From DASCOT01 sp965197275 (GTDB taxonomy: Bacteria > Acidobacteriota > UBA890 > WLXD01): DNA of 64,000 nucleotides. The DNA lies in NCBI GenBank assembly GCA_965197275.1, contig CBDAMQ010000034.1, positions 372,001-436,000 on the forward strand, given 5' to 3'. The translations under genes were made by a program, and so were the position numbers. This document shows positions 27,263-36,810 of this stretch, one piece after another (the first letter of the stretch is position 1; every line of letters starts with the position of its first letter). The notes under the pieces were generated by a model. It was not told the DNA's origin. It did not search any database and saw only the letters and a program-made list of their open reading frames with translations.

Positions 27263-28272
27263 AGTACGTGGTGACGGGCGGCGCCGGTTTCATCGGATCG
27301 CATATTACCGAGGCACTGTTGCGGCGCGGCCATGACGTGGTCGTCATCGACAACCTGTTCTCAGGAACTCGCGATAACCTCGACGACGCCTGTGCGTCAG
27401 CTGGTGCCGGTGCCGGCGATCTGACCCTGTTGACTGCCGACATTCTCGACCAGACTGCCGTCCACACGGCCGTTGAAGGCGCCGAGGGGTTGTTCCACCA
27501 AGCGGCGATTGCATCGGTCCCCCGGTCTTTCGATGACCCGACTTCGACGCTCCGCGTCAACGTCGAAGGTACCGCCACGCTTCTCGACGCTTGCCGTCGG
27601 CAAGGGGTTGGCACGGTCGTGATGGCCAGTTCCTCGTCCGTGTACGGCGATTCGGCGACCATGCCGAAACACGAGGAAATGCCGCTCGAGCCGCTGTCGC
27701 CTTATGCCCTCAGCAAGTGTGCCGGTGAGCGCCTGCTGGCGATATGGGCGCGACACTACGGACTGCGAACGGTCGCGCTGCGATACTTCAACATTTTCGG
27801 ACCTCGCCAGGACCCGGCCTCCGACTACGCCGCCGTGGTTCCCAGCTTCATCCTGCGGATGCTCGACGGCTTGCCGCCGATCATCAACGGGGACGGCCGT
27901 CAGTCGCGCGATTTTACCTTTGTCGAGAATGCCGTCCGGGCCAACTTGCTAGCGGCCGGCATCGACCCTGAGGGTGGCGACGCGGCAACAGACGACGCCC
28001 GGGACACAGCCGTGAACATCGGAGTGGGCGATCGCTACACCCTGCTGGAGCTGGTGGACTGCCTGAATGCGATCCTCGGCACCTCGCTGGAGCCGGAGTT
28101 CGCGCCGGCGCGCGTTGGTGATGTGCGCGATTCGCAGGCTGCGATCGAGCGTGCTCATGAAACTCTGGGCTATGCGCCGCGAGTCGCGTTTCGGGACGGG
28201 CTCGAGCGCACGGTAGCTTGGCACGTGGAGCGCTTCGCTGGGCAGGGGGCCTCGGCCGCACAGGCTGGCTAG
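27259..28272 (+). CDS. NAD-dependent sugar epimerase/dehydratase (GalE-like)
   Basis: 337 residues from GTG 27259. GGAGFIGS (residues 6-13) binds NAD; the catalytic Ser is in MASSSSVYGD near residue 122 and the Tyr/Lys pair is in SPYALSKCAGE near residue 148. RYFNIFGPRQDP near residue 175 is the substrate-loop motif of UDP-GlcNAc/UDP-glucose 4-epimerases. It is wedged between pilB and pilT and overlaps pilB by 4 bases, so it is expressed with the pilus genes. UDP-GlcNAc or UDP-glucose epimerisation is likely. Providing sugars for pilin glycosylation or for exopolysaccharide is inference. Confidence 0.88.
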   Translation: MKYVVTGGAGFIGSHITEALLRRGHDVVVIDNLFSGTRDNLDDACASAGAGAGDLTLLTADILDQTAVHTAVEGAEGLFHQAAIASVPRSFDDPTSTLRVNVEGTATLLDACRRQGVGTVVMASSSSVYGDSATMPKHEEMPLEPLSPYALSKCAGERLLAIWARHYGLRTVALRYFNIFGPRQDPASDYAAVVPSFILRMLDGLPPIINGDGRQSRDFTFVENAVRANLLAAGIDPEGGDAATDDARDTAVNIGVGDRYTLLELVDCLNAILGTSLEPEFAPARVGDVRDSQAAIERAHETLGYAPRVAFRDGLERTVAWHVERFAGQGASAAQAG

Positions 28273-28395
28273 CCGGCGCGCTGCGCTTCGGGCGCCGGCG
28301 ACCGTCTCAACTACTCGAGGCGTAGGTCTGTGGCGTCTCGACCCGAAGGTTGCTTTGCGTACCCTGGCGGACCCTCCGCGTGAGCCACGGGTGAT

Positions 28396-28520
28396 CAATA
28401 GTAGATTTAAACTGACTAATAATGATTAATACTATCTATTAATCTATTTATTAGCTGAAAAGGGATTTACAACATTGTATACAATGCAATAAATTCCGTT
28501 ACAGATGGTATAAGGGTACG
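28396..28520 (+). promoter_or_regulatory. AT-rich region with a perfect palindrome upstream of pilT
   Basis: CATTGTATACAATG (28473-28486) is a perfect 14-base palindrome, suggesting an operator for a dimeric regulator. TTTACA (28466-28471) could serve as a -35, and TATAAG (28509-28514) as a -10, but their spacing does not combine into one canonical promoter. The tract from 28396 is strikingly AT-rich against its GC-rich surroundings. Confidence 0.5.
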
Positions 28521-28541
28521 GTGTACTTCCAAAGGGTTTCG

Positions 28542-29813
<1,272 letters not shown>

Positions 29814-29815
29814 TC

Positions 29816-31032
29816 GTGGCTCAGTATCAGTACAAGGGTGTGGGAAGGGACGGCAAAGCCACCAGCGGCACGGTGGCCGCCAGCTCTGCGGACGACGTCG
29901 CGCGGCTGCTGCGCCGGCAGCGCATCCGCGTAACCACGGTCGCGCCAGTCGGCCAACGGCGTACGTTCAAGATGCCGTTCGGTATTGGCAACCGTACCAA
30001 GTGACGCAAGAAGAAGTCTCGGTCTTCACGCGACAGTTCTCGGTAATGATCGACGCAGGTCTGCCCGTTGGTCCAATGCTTGGACATCCTCTCGAAGCAG
30101 GCCGACAACAAGGCCTTTGGCGAGGTCCTCGCGCAGGTGCGCGGCGAGATGGAGGGCGGCGCCAACCTCGCGCACGCCATGGCCCAGCACGAGAAGATCT
30201 TCACCCCTCTTTATTGCAACATGATCGCAGCCGGCGAGGCCGGCGGTATCCTCGATATCATCCTCCGCCGCCTGGCGACCTATATCGAAAAGGCCGTCAA
30301 GCTGAAGCGTGCGGTGAAGTCGGCGTCGATCTACCCGGCCGTGATCATCACGGTTGCTTGCACGGTCGTGCTGATCATTCTCTGGAAGGTGATTCCGACG
30401 TTCGCCACCCTGTTCGCCGGGCTCGGCGCGCAACTGCCCTTACCCACCCGCATCGTGGTGATGGCATCGAACTTTGTGGCGGCCTACATGCCGGTTCTGG
30501 TCATCGGCATCGTCGTCGGTGTGTTCGCCGGCCGTAAGTACTACCGCACCGACAAGGGCGAACTCGTGATCGACTCGATCTTGCTCAAGCTCCCGGTCTT
30601 CGGCTTGCTGCTGCGCAAGATCGCCGTGGCGCGTTTCTGCCGCACGTTCGGCACCCTGGTGTCTCGTCTGGCGTGCCGATCCTCGAGGCGCTGCACATCA
30701 CCGCCGAGACTGCAGGCAATCGTGTCGTCAAAGACGCCATCATGCTGACGCGCAAGAGCATCGAGGCGGGCAAGTCGCTTGCCAAGCCGCTGGCGAGCTC
30801 GAAGGCGTTCCCGTCGATGGTCACTCAGATGATCGGTGTCGGTGAGGAAACCGGTGCCCTCGACACGATGCTGAGCAAGATCGCCGACTTTTACGAGGAA
30901 GAGGTCGATACCGCAGTCGAGAGCCTCACAGCGCTGCTCGAGCCGGTGATGATCGTCTTCCTGGGTGTCGTTATCGGCGGGATCGTCGTGTCGATGTACC
31001 TGCCGATGTTCGATCTGGTCAACAAGATCTGA
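29816..31032 (+). pseudogene. pilC: PilC inner-membrane platform protein, three frameshifts
   Basis: The concatenated frames give a normal PilC: AQYQYKGVGRDGKATSGTV (29816 on), VFTRQFSVMIDAGLP, VQCLDILSKQADNKAFGEVL, SASIYPAVIITVACTVVLII, then PILEALHITAETAGNRVV and EPVMIVFLGVVIGGIVVSMY to the stop at 31032. The frame breaks three times: near 30000 (one base missing in AAGTGACG, giving a TGA at 30002-30004), near 30063-30072 (one base extra in CCCGTTGG) and near 30660-30670 (one base missing in TCTCGTCTGG). Correcting them gives 1218 bases, about 405 residues, the normal PilC length. Neighbouring pilT and pilS are intact. Either pilC is decaying, or the region carries sequence errors. Confidence 0.88.
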
Positions 31033-31260
31033 GGAGTGGCTGATGGATGTGGCGGCGCCACGTGCCGCCGCAAGAGACCGGCAACGCTGCAGTAGTAAGG
31101 GAGGCAGCATTCCGGGGCTGGTCGTGAGAGGGGGACGCTCACGGCCAGCCATCGGAGCCGTTCCAAGCCCGTGGAAGCGCTAGCGCGCATAACACGGGTG
31201 ACCGGGCACAGAGCACGACGGTCCCCAGGCAAGTCATCGTAGCGGGGCGAGAGCTACGCG
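31033..31260 (+). ncRNA. Candidate structured RNA or leader between pilC and pilS
   Basis: The gap has no plausible gene but several strong helices on the + strand: GCTGC/GCAGC (31086-31108), a 13-bp stem with one G-U pair (31116-31128 with 31138-31150), CCCGTG/CACGGG (31168-31198), GACCG/CGGTC (31200-31223) and CGTAGC/GCTACG (31238-31258). It ends at a strong terminator hairpin. I tested it by eye against RNase P, tmRNA, SRP and 6S landmarks and found no match. Confidence 0.4.
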
Positions 31261-31294
31261 AAGGGGGCTGCGGCCAGACCGCAGCCCCCTTCTC
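31261..31294 (+). terminator. Strong hairpin terminator before pilS
   Basis: AAGGGGGCTGCGG (31261-31273) pairs perfectly with CCGCAGCCCCCTT (31279-31291) around CCAGA. A pyrimidine-rich tail (CTCTCTTGCC...) follows rather than a clean T-run. It would end transcription of pilT-pilC or of the structured segment upstream. Confidence 0.7.
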
Positions 31295-31324
31295 TCTTGC
31301 CTTTCCCCTTCTGCCGCGTGGCGC

Positions 31325-31352
31325 TCTGATGTCGTCCCGAACCTGCTAGAAT
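31325..31352 (+). promoter_or_regulatory. pilS: Candidate sigma-70 promoter for pilS-pilR
   Basis: An extended -10, TGC followed by TAGAAT (31347-31352), lies 33 bases before pilS; the -35 (TCTGAT, 31325-31330) is weak at 16-base spacing. The same AACCTGCTARAAT string occurs before purB. Confidence 0.5.
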
Positions 31353-31384
31353 CGAATGTCGGGGGCGTAGGGGGTGGAAGCCGG

Positions 31385-33238
31385 ATGACCGCCGATCGGG
31401 CCGGGCACGAGCACGAGATCAACCTGCGGCGTCTGCTGCTGTTTCGCGTCGTCACGGCGACGACGTTGTTGTTGCCGGCGCTGTACTCGCAGTTCCTGGT
31501 CGGCGCCCAGCGGTCTCTGGCTCCCGTTCACGGAACCATCGCCGCCATCTACGGCGTTTGCCTCCTGTACGTGCTGGCGCAGCGCGCCGGTATGCCACCA
31601 CGTCGACTACTGTCGCTGCAGCTGACGATCGACGTTGCCCTGGTCACCCTGCTGGTGCACGTGGCCGGTGGTGCCCGTTCGCCACTCGTGTTCCTGTACC
31701 TGGTTCTGGCGATCGGAGCCGGCGTCATGACAGGACGCCAGACGGCGCTGGCGATCGCCTGTCTCACCGCCGTCAGCTATGGACTGCTCGTCCATCTCAG
31801 GGCGGTGGGCTGGCTGCCGTCTCGCGAGTTGGGTCTCGGGCAGCCCGGGCCGCCGATAGCGGCGCCAGAGATGTACCTCAGAATATTGATGTTGTTGTTT
31901 GCCGCGTGCATGATCGTCAGCCTGGCGAGCTCCTACACCGATCGGCTGCGGCGCACCCGCGTAGCGCTGCGCAAGGAGCGTTCCGCCCTCGAGGCGTTGC
32001 AGCAGCTCAATCATCAGCTGCTGGCAGGGATGAGCAGCGGCCTGATCGCGGCCGATCCCGCGGGCCGAATAATCGCCTGCAACCGCGCTGCAGAACGCAT
32101 CACCGAACAACCAGAGCGAGAGCTCGTTGACCTGCCTGCCGTTCACGTCCTGGGTCTCGGTGACGACTTTATGGACGACTTGGAAGCACGCCTGAACGAG
32201 CGCCAGATCTACCGAACGGAACGCCAGATTCAAGTTTCCTCAGGGGTGTATCGCACCGTCGGAATGAGCATTACGCGAGTCATCGAGCCCGAAGGCGCCG
32301 CCCGACGAGATTCGGAAGAGGACGAATCCGATGCCTCCACCTACTTTCCTACCGGTCCCTGGGCGATAGAGGCCGAGGGCCCGATGGCTGGCGGTTACAT
32401 CTTCATGTTCCAGGATCTTTCCGACATCAAGCGCATGGAGAGGATGTTCTGGATGCGCGAGCGCATGGCGGTTCTCGGTGAGATGGCCGGGTCGCTGGCG
32501 CACGAGATTCGTAACCCGCTTGCCTCGATCTCGGGGTCACTGCAGATGTTGCGTGGAGGCGACATCGGCATCGATACGCCGCGAGCCCAGCGCCTGATGG
32601 ATATCGTTACCAAGGAGTCAGAGCGTCTTTCAAAGATCATCGAGGACTTCCTCGACTATACGCGCCCCGAGACCCTAGAGGCGGCCAACACCGATCTCGT
32701 GATCCTGGCGCGCGACACCGTCGACTTGCTGGAAAACTCTCCGGAGGTGGGTGGGCACCACTCGTTGACCGTCGTGTCGGACGCAACCGCGGTTTACGCG
32801 CTCGTAGACCCTGAGCGCGTCAAGCAAGTGTTCTGGAACCTGGCTCGCAACGCGATTCAGGCGATGCCGGATGGCGGTCGCCTGCAAGTCCTCATTCGAC
32901 GCCGTCCCGGCGGTGCCGAGGTCGTGTTTGACGACGATGGCGTCGGCATGCCCGCAGACCGGGTGGATCGCATCTTCCGCCCCTTCGTATCCGAGAAGCG
33001 GGCCGCCTCCCCGGAGACCGGTACCGGGCTGGGCTTGGCGATGGTGTATCGCGTCATGGAGCAGCACGGAGCTCGTATCGAGGTCGAGTCGGAACCCGGC
33101 AAAGGCTCGCGCTTCGTCTTGATCTTCGATGACGCAGCTACCTTCGCCAGCGAACAGAACGTCGTCGTGGAGGACCGAACGGAACGCGAGACGCAGCTCT
33201 TCGGGCAGTTGAGTCGGGCGGTGCGCGCCGACGGGTGA
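31385..33238 (+). CDS. pilS: Sensor histidine kinase PilS
   Basis: 617 residues. Six hydrophobic segments occupy roughly residues 10-190. A PAS domain follows (ALEQLNHQLLAGMSSGLIAAD region, about 200-340), with a variable insertion before MAGGYIFMFQDLSDIKRME. The HisKA box GSLAHEIRNPLASISG places the phosphorylated His near residue 374. HATPase_c motifs are complete: NLARNAIQAM, DDGVGMPADRVDRIF and GTGLGLAMVYRVMEQHG. This matches PilS, the membrane sensor that monitors pilin in the inner membrane in other bacteria and controls PilR. pilR starts 151 bases downstream. Topology (six helices) and the C-terminal kinase are as expected. Confidence 0.92.
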   Translation: MTADRAGHEHEINLRRLLLFRVVTATTLLLPALYSQFLVGAQRSLAPVHGTIAAIYGVCLLYVLAQRAGMPPRRLLSLQLTIDVALVTLLVHVAGGARSPLVFLYLVLAIGAGVMTGRQTALAIACLTAVSYGLLVHLRAVGWLPSRELGLGQPGPPIAAPEMYLRILMLLFAACMIVSLASSYTDRLRRTRVALRKERSALEALQQLNHQLLAGMSSGLIAADPAGRIIACNRAAERITEQPERELVDLPAVHVLGLGDDFMDDLEARLNERQIYRTERQIQVSSGVYRTVGMSITRVIEPEGAARRDSEEDESDASTYFPTGPWAIEAEGPMAGGYIFMFQDLSDIKRMERMFWMRERMAVLGEMAGSLAHEIRNPLASISGSLQMLRGGDIGIDTPRAQRLMDIVTKESERLSKIIEDFLDYTRPETLEAANTDLVILARDTVDLLENSPEVGGHHSLTVVSDATAVYALVDPERVKQVFWNLARNAIQAMPDGGRLQVLIRRRPGGAEVVFDDDGVGMPADRVDRIFRPFVSEKRAASPETGTGLGLAMVYRVMEQHGARIEVESEPGKGSRFVLIFDDAATFASEQNVVVEDRTERETQLFGQLSRAVRADG

Positions 33239-33389
33239 TCGGCGCCTGGGGTCGAGCAGTATCGGACACATCTCTGCATTGGCCGGTGACGCGACCGTCT
33301 ACGTATATGTTGATGGGACTTGTGGGAACCTCGGTGGCCGCGCTGGCGCCTGAGCGCTCCCCGGCCATCTATCTTCGGAGGACCGCCGC

Positions 33390-34808
33390 TTGGACCGGGT
33401 GCTGATTGTCGACGACGAATCGAGCATGCGCGAGATGCTCTCGATCGCCCTGGGTGACGAAGGGTGGGAGGTGCACTCGGCGCACGACGGTAAGGCTGCG
33501 CTCGCTGTCCTCGGCAAGCAGCCTGTCGACGTGGTCGTGTCGGACATCCGCATGCCGGGTATCGATGGCGTGGAGTTGTTGCGCTATGTGCGCGAGCAGG
33601 CCCCCGATACTGCGGTGATTTTGATCACCGCTCATGCCAGCACCGACTCGGCGATCGAGGCTGTTCGACTCGGCGCCTACGACTACGTCACCAAGCCCTT
33701 CGATATCGAGGAGCTCAAGGTCACCGTTCGACACGCTCTCGAGCAGCAAGCGCTACAGCGCGAGAACGTCCTGCTACGCGACGAGCTCAGCGAGCGACAC
33801 GGATTCGAGAACCTGATCGGTGACTCGCCGCCGATGCAGCGGGCCTTCGAGCTCATCCGCCGGGTGAAGGACTCGACCTCGACAGTGCTGATCGTCGGCG
33901 AGAGCGGCACCGGCAAGGAGTTGGTTGCGCGCGCGATCCACTACAACGGCGAACGTCACGAAGCCCCGTTTGTTGCCGTCAACTGTGCCGCGTTGCCGGC
34001 ACAACTTCTCGAGAGCGAGCTTTTCGGTCACGTGAAGGGAGCTTTCACCGGTGCCGATCGTCATAAAGAGGGTCTGTTCGAGGCTGCGAACGGCGGAACG
34101 ATCCTGCTCGATGAAATCGGCGATATGCCGCTCGAGATGCAGCCCAAGCTGCTGCGTGTCCTGGAAGACCGCAAGGTTCGCCAGGTTGGATCAACACGCG
34201 ACACGCCGGTTGATGTACGCGTCCTGGCAGCCACCAACCAGGATCTACGCGCCGCGTTCGTCGATGGCAGATTTCGGGAGGATCTCTTCTACCGCCTCAA
34301 CGTGATCCAGATCGACCTGCCACCATTGCGCCGGCGCCCGGAAGACATCTTGCTGCTCGCCGATCACTATGTCGACCGGCTTGCGTCGGAGATTGGCCGC
34401 CCGGTCGACGGGTTCGCGCCGGAGACGAGGCAAGCCTTGCGAGCGTACAGCTGGCCAGGCAACGTGCGTGAGCTCGTGAATGCGGTACGCCACGCGATCA
34501 CAATGGAGCCCACCGAGAGGATCCAGGCGGTGAGCTTGCCGCGGACGGTCACCGGGCGTCCCGATCCGGAGGATATGGACACCCGCCTCGAGCCAGCTGA
34601 GAACGAGCTCGTCGCCGGCACCGGTATTCCCGAGGAGGGGTTCGATCTGGAAGCCCATCTGGACCAGATCAAACGCGACTACATGCGAGCGGCGCTCAGC
34701 CAGAGTGACGGGGTGCAGACGCGCGCCGCCAAGCTCCTTGGCATGTCGTTTCGCTCGTTCCGCTACTACGCCAAGAAGTTCGTGTTCGACCAGTACGGCC
34801 TTGAGTGA
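33390..34808 (+). CDS. pilR: NtrC-family response regulator PilR
   Basis: 472 residues from TTG 33390 with a strong GGAGGA at 33377-33382. The receiver domain has Asp52 (VVVSDIRMPGIDG) and TKPFDIEEL. The sigma-54 activator domain has Walker A GESGTGKELVARAIH near residue 170, an intact GAFTGA loop (KGAFTGADRH) near 217 and Walker B-type GGTILLDEIGDMP. The C-terminal Fis-type helix-turn-helix is TRAAKLLGMSFRSFRYYAKK. The intact GAFTGA loop means it can activate sigma-54 promoters; the nearest one is the consensus site upstream of pilA at 35049. Together with PilS it is the probable regulator of pilin expression. Confidence 0.94.
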   Translation: MDRVLIVDDESSMREMLSIALGDEGWEVHSAHDGKAALAVLGKQPVDVVVSDIRMPGIDGVELLRYVREQAPDTAVILITAHASTDSAIEAVRLGAYDYVTKPFDIEELKVTVRHALEQQALQRENVLLRDELSERHGFENLIGDSPPMQRAFELIRRVKDSTSTVLIVGESGTGKELVARAIHYNGERHEAPFVAVNCAALPAQLLESELFGHVKGAFTGADRHKEGLFEAANGGTILLDEIGDMPLEMQPKLLRVLEDRKVRQVGSTRDTPVDVRVLAATNQDLRAAFVDGRFREDLFYRLNVIQIDLPPLRRRPEDILLLADHYVDRLASEIGRPVDGFAPETRQALRAYSWPGNVRELVNAVRHAITMEPTERIQAVSLPRTVTGRPDPEDMDTRLEPAENELVAGTGIPEEGFDLEAHLDQIKRDYMRAALSQSDGVQTRAAKLLGMSFRSFRYYAKKFVFDQYGLE

Positions 34809-35048
34809 CATGAATTGTCACCTTCGAGCGCCATTTCCTGACACCTCGACATTATCTGTTATCAATTCTCTTCGTAACTTTAGAAAACATTCAATATAAG
34901 ATTGAAAGTGTCTATTAATCACTATTGATCAGATCAAGATAATAGAATGTCTAATTGCTTTTAATTCAACAAGTTATATACTGCGCGATTATGTTCAATA
35001 CTAGTTTTTGAAGCTTATTTATATGGATTATAGCTAATTAATGACTTT
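34809..35048 (+). promoter_or_regulatory. pilA: AT-rich upstream activating region of pilA
   Basis: This stretch is strongly AT-rich, unlike the flanking genes. GTGTC occurs at 34908-34912 and on the opposite strand (TGACAC, 34849-34854), matching the short GTGTC-type elements reported for PilR sites. They are candidate enhancer sites only. No gene is visible here. Confidence 0.5.
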
Positions 35049-35064
35049 TGGCACGTCCGTTGCT
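35049..35064 (+). promoter_or_regulatory. pilA: Sigma-54 (RpoN) promoter of pilA
   Basis: TGGCACG-TCCG-TTGCT fits the -24/-12 consensus exactly (TGGCACG, four bases, TTGCW). It sits 100 bases upstream of the pilA start and next to pilR, so PilR-dependent transcription is strongly suggested. The start site would fall near 35075. Confidence 0.88.
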
Positions 35065-35163
35065 TAATCATCGGGCACAGATGATTAGGAAGGGTTCAAG
35101 AGGTAGGCACGGCAGATGCCGACCTTGGGGCCCGCAACGGGGTGCAGCCCCAGGAGGAACACC
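35065..35163 (+). promoter_or_regulatory. pilA: pilA leader with dyad and Shine-Dalgarno-overlapping hairpin
   Basis: TAATCATC (35065-35072) and GATGATTA (35080-35087) form an 8-bp dyad at the expected transcription start. CCTTGGGGC (35123-35131) can pair with GCCCCAGG (35147-35154), which covers half of the Shine-Dalgarno AGGAGG (35152-35157). A shorter GGCA/TGCC stem lies at 35106-35120. The second hairpin could limit pilA translation. Confidence 0.5.
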
Positions 35164-35592
35164 ATGAACCTCAAGCGCAACGAAGCAGGCTTCTCGCTGA
35201 TCGAGTTGCTGATCGTTGTCGCGATCATCGGCATCATCGCCACGATCGCGGTTCCGCAGTTGCTTGATGCTATCGACCGTGGCCGCCAGCGCCGCACGAT
35301 GGCTGACATGCGCAACATCGCTACCGCCAACGGTACCTACCGTGTGGACCAGGGTGCTTACGCTTCGGCCCTTGCCGACCTGCAGCCCACCTACATGCAG
35401 GTCGTCCCGACGAACGATGCTTGGGCGAACGCGTTCCAGTACAGCACCTCCAGCGGTTCGTACAGCCTCGAGTCGTATGCTTCTGACGCCGCAGACGGCC
35501 CGGCCGCGCCGAGCCCGTGGATCAACGATCCCTACGACGTCGACCTGGAGCTGACCAACGGCCAGTTCACTCAGGCCCCGACCGGTCAGTAA
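35164..35592 (+). CDS. pilA: Major type IV pilin PilA
   Basis: 142 residues including a 9-residue leader. Cleavage after Gly9 leaves FSLIELLIVVAIIGIIATIA with Glu at +5, the canonical class III signal. The following helix (PQLLDAIDRGRQRRTMADM) and a GspG-like middle (GAYASALADLQPTYMQ; NDAWANAFQYS) indicate a short pilin of the GspG-like fold. No disulfide cysteines are visible. It has the best ribosome site of the area (AGGAGG, 35152-35157), a consensus sigma-54 promoter and a dedicated terminator, all consistent with the highly expressed major subunit. It would be processed by PilD (38480). Confidence 0.93.
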   Translation: MNLKRNEAGFSLIELLIVVAIIGIIATIAVPQLLDAIDRGRQRRTMADMRNIATANGTYRVDQGAYASALADLQPTYMQVVPTNDAWANAFQYSTSSGSYSLESYASDAADGPAAPSPWINDPYDVDLELTNGQFTQAPTGQ

Positions 35593-35620
35593 TCGCCAAA
35601 CAAGTTAGGCGCTAGGCCAA

Positions 35621-35660
35621 CCGAGCCCTCGTCGGAACACCGACGGGGGCTCGGTTTTTT
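35621..35660 (+). terminator. Rho-independent terminator of pilA
   Basis: CCGAGCCC (35621-35628) pairs with GGGCTCGG (35647-35654), with inner pairs formed by CGTCGG/CCGACG, followed by TTTTTT (35655-35660). A textbook terminator. Confidence 0.92.
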
Positions 35661-35775
35661 CGTTGGTGGTTTGATAACCTCTGAATGGGTGGAAGGTGGC
35701 TGCGGATCACGAGGGGCGCCAAAGGTGTGTCCGCAGTAGCACGATGGCTGCCTGCCGCGTGATGGGGTGATCCCG

Positions 35776-36810
35776 ATGCCGATCGTACGGTTCGACGCCG
35801 TAGCCAAGTCGCTTCCGCATGGCTTTTGGCTACGCCACCAGCCCGTGCTACGCGACGTCTCCCTGCAGGTCGAGCGCGGCGAGATCTACGGCTTCCTGGG
35901 GCCTAACGGCGCCGGCAAGACTACCTCCATGAAGTGTCTGCTCGGGCTACTGACCCCCGATCGCGGCAACATTCAGATTTTCGGGCGCGATGGGTCGGTG
36001 CCCGAAGCGCGACAGAAACTCGGCTACCTGCCGGAGCAACCCTACTTCTATGCCCATCTCACCGGTCGTGAGCTCGTCGACTACTTCGGCAGGCTCTTCG
36101 GAGTGCCCACAGCATTGCGGCGTCAGCGCACCGCGGAGCTGCTCGAACGAGTTGGGATGGGCGCCAAGGCCGACACCCCGATCAGGCAGTATTCCAAGGG
36201 GATGCTGCAGCGCATCGGTTTTGCCCAGGCGTTGATCAACGACCCCGAGCTCGTCATCCTGGATGAGCCGATGTCCGGGCTCGATCCCATCGGGCGGCGT
36301 GATATCAGGGACATCATTCTGGGGCTCAGGGAAAAAGGAACAACGGTCTTCTTCTCGAGCCATATCCTGGGTGACGCCGAAGCGCTGTGTGACCGGATCG
36401 GACTGCTGTTCGACGGTCGAATCCTCAGCGAGAGCTCCGTACAGGAGCTTCTCGAGGACCGGGTGCGGTACTGGGATACAGCCTGTGAGGGGACACCCGG
36501 CGATGCGCTTGACGGCTTCGACTGCCGGAGCCGGCAAGGCGGACGCTTGAACTTCCGCTTCGACGACGCACGCCAACTCGATCGTTGGGTTGATGCCGTT
36601 CGCGCATCCGGCGGTCGCGTTGTCCAGGTGGCACCGCACCGCGCCACGCTCGAGGAGAATTTCGTAGCGACGGTAGGCGATCGGCAGCCGCTGGTGACCG
36701 CGGAGTCGTCGGAGCCTAAGGTACGGTCCGAGCCGCCGTCCGTCCCCGATGCTTGCCAAGCAGACCCGAGCGTCGAGTCGACGCGATCGGTAGCCGGCGG
36801 CGCCCGATGA
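35776..36810 (+). CDS. ABC transporter ATP-binding protein of the pil locus
   Basis: 344 residues from ATG 35776 (GTG 35767 is an alternative). Walker A is GPNGAGKTTS near residue 43, the signature is YSKGMLQRIGFAQAL, and Walker B with D-loop reads LVILDEPMSGLDPIG. The last ~120 residues form a C-terminal extension found in drug/polysaccharide-type exporters. The next gene, overlapping by 4 bases, is its permease. In Myxococcus xanthus an ABC system (pilG-pilH-pilI) stands between pilA and pilD and is needed for pili; this pair occupies the equivalent place. The transported substrate is unknown. Confidence 0.9.
   Translation: MPIVRFDAVAKSLPHGFWLRHQPVLRDVSLQVERGEIYGFLGPNGAGKTTSMKCLLGLLTPDRGNIQIFGRDGSVPEARQKLGYLPEQPYFYAHLTGRELVDYFGRLFGVPTALRRQRTAELLERVGMGAKADTPIRQYSKGMLQRIGFAQALINDPELVILDEPMSGLDPIGRRDIRDIILGLREKGTTVFFSSHILGDAEALCDRIGLLFDGRILSESSVQELLEDRVRYWDTACEGTPGDALDGFDCRSRQGGRLNFRFDDARQLDRWVDAVRASGGRVVQVAPHRATLEENFVATVGDRQPLVTAESSEPKVRSEPPSVPDACQADPSVESTRSVAGGAR

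Noticed and set aside
29995..30010. Programmed frameshift in pilC
   Set aside because: Three breaks in both directions, with no slippery heptamer or stimulatory element; mutation or sequence error is simpler.
31033..31294. RNase P RNA, tmRNA, SRP RNA or 6S RNA in the pilC-pilS gap
   Set aside because: None of the family landmarks (for example GAGGAAAGTCCGGGC of RNase P) is present; only generic strong helices were seen.
35065..35163. Cyclic dinucleotide (GEMM-type) riboswitch before pilA
   Set aside because: Such riboswitches precede pilus genes in Geobacter, but the conserved GEMM core (for example GGGACGCAAAGC) is not found here.
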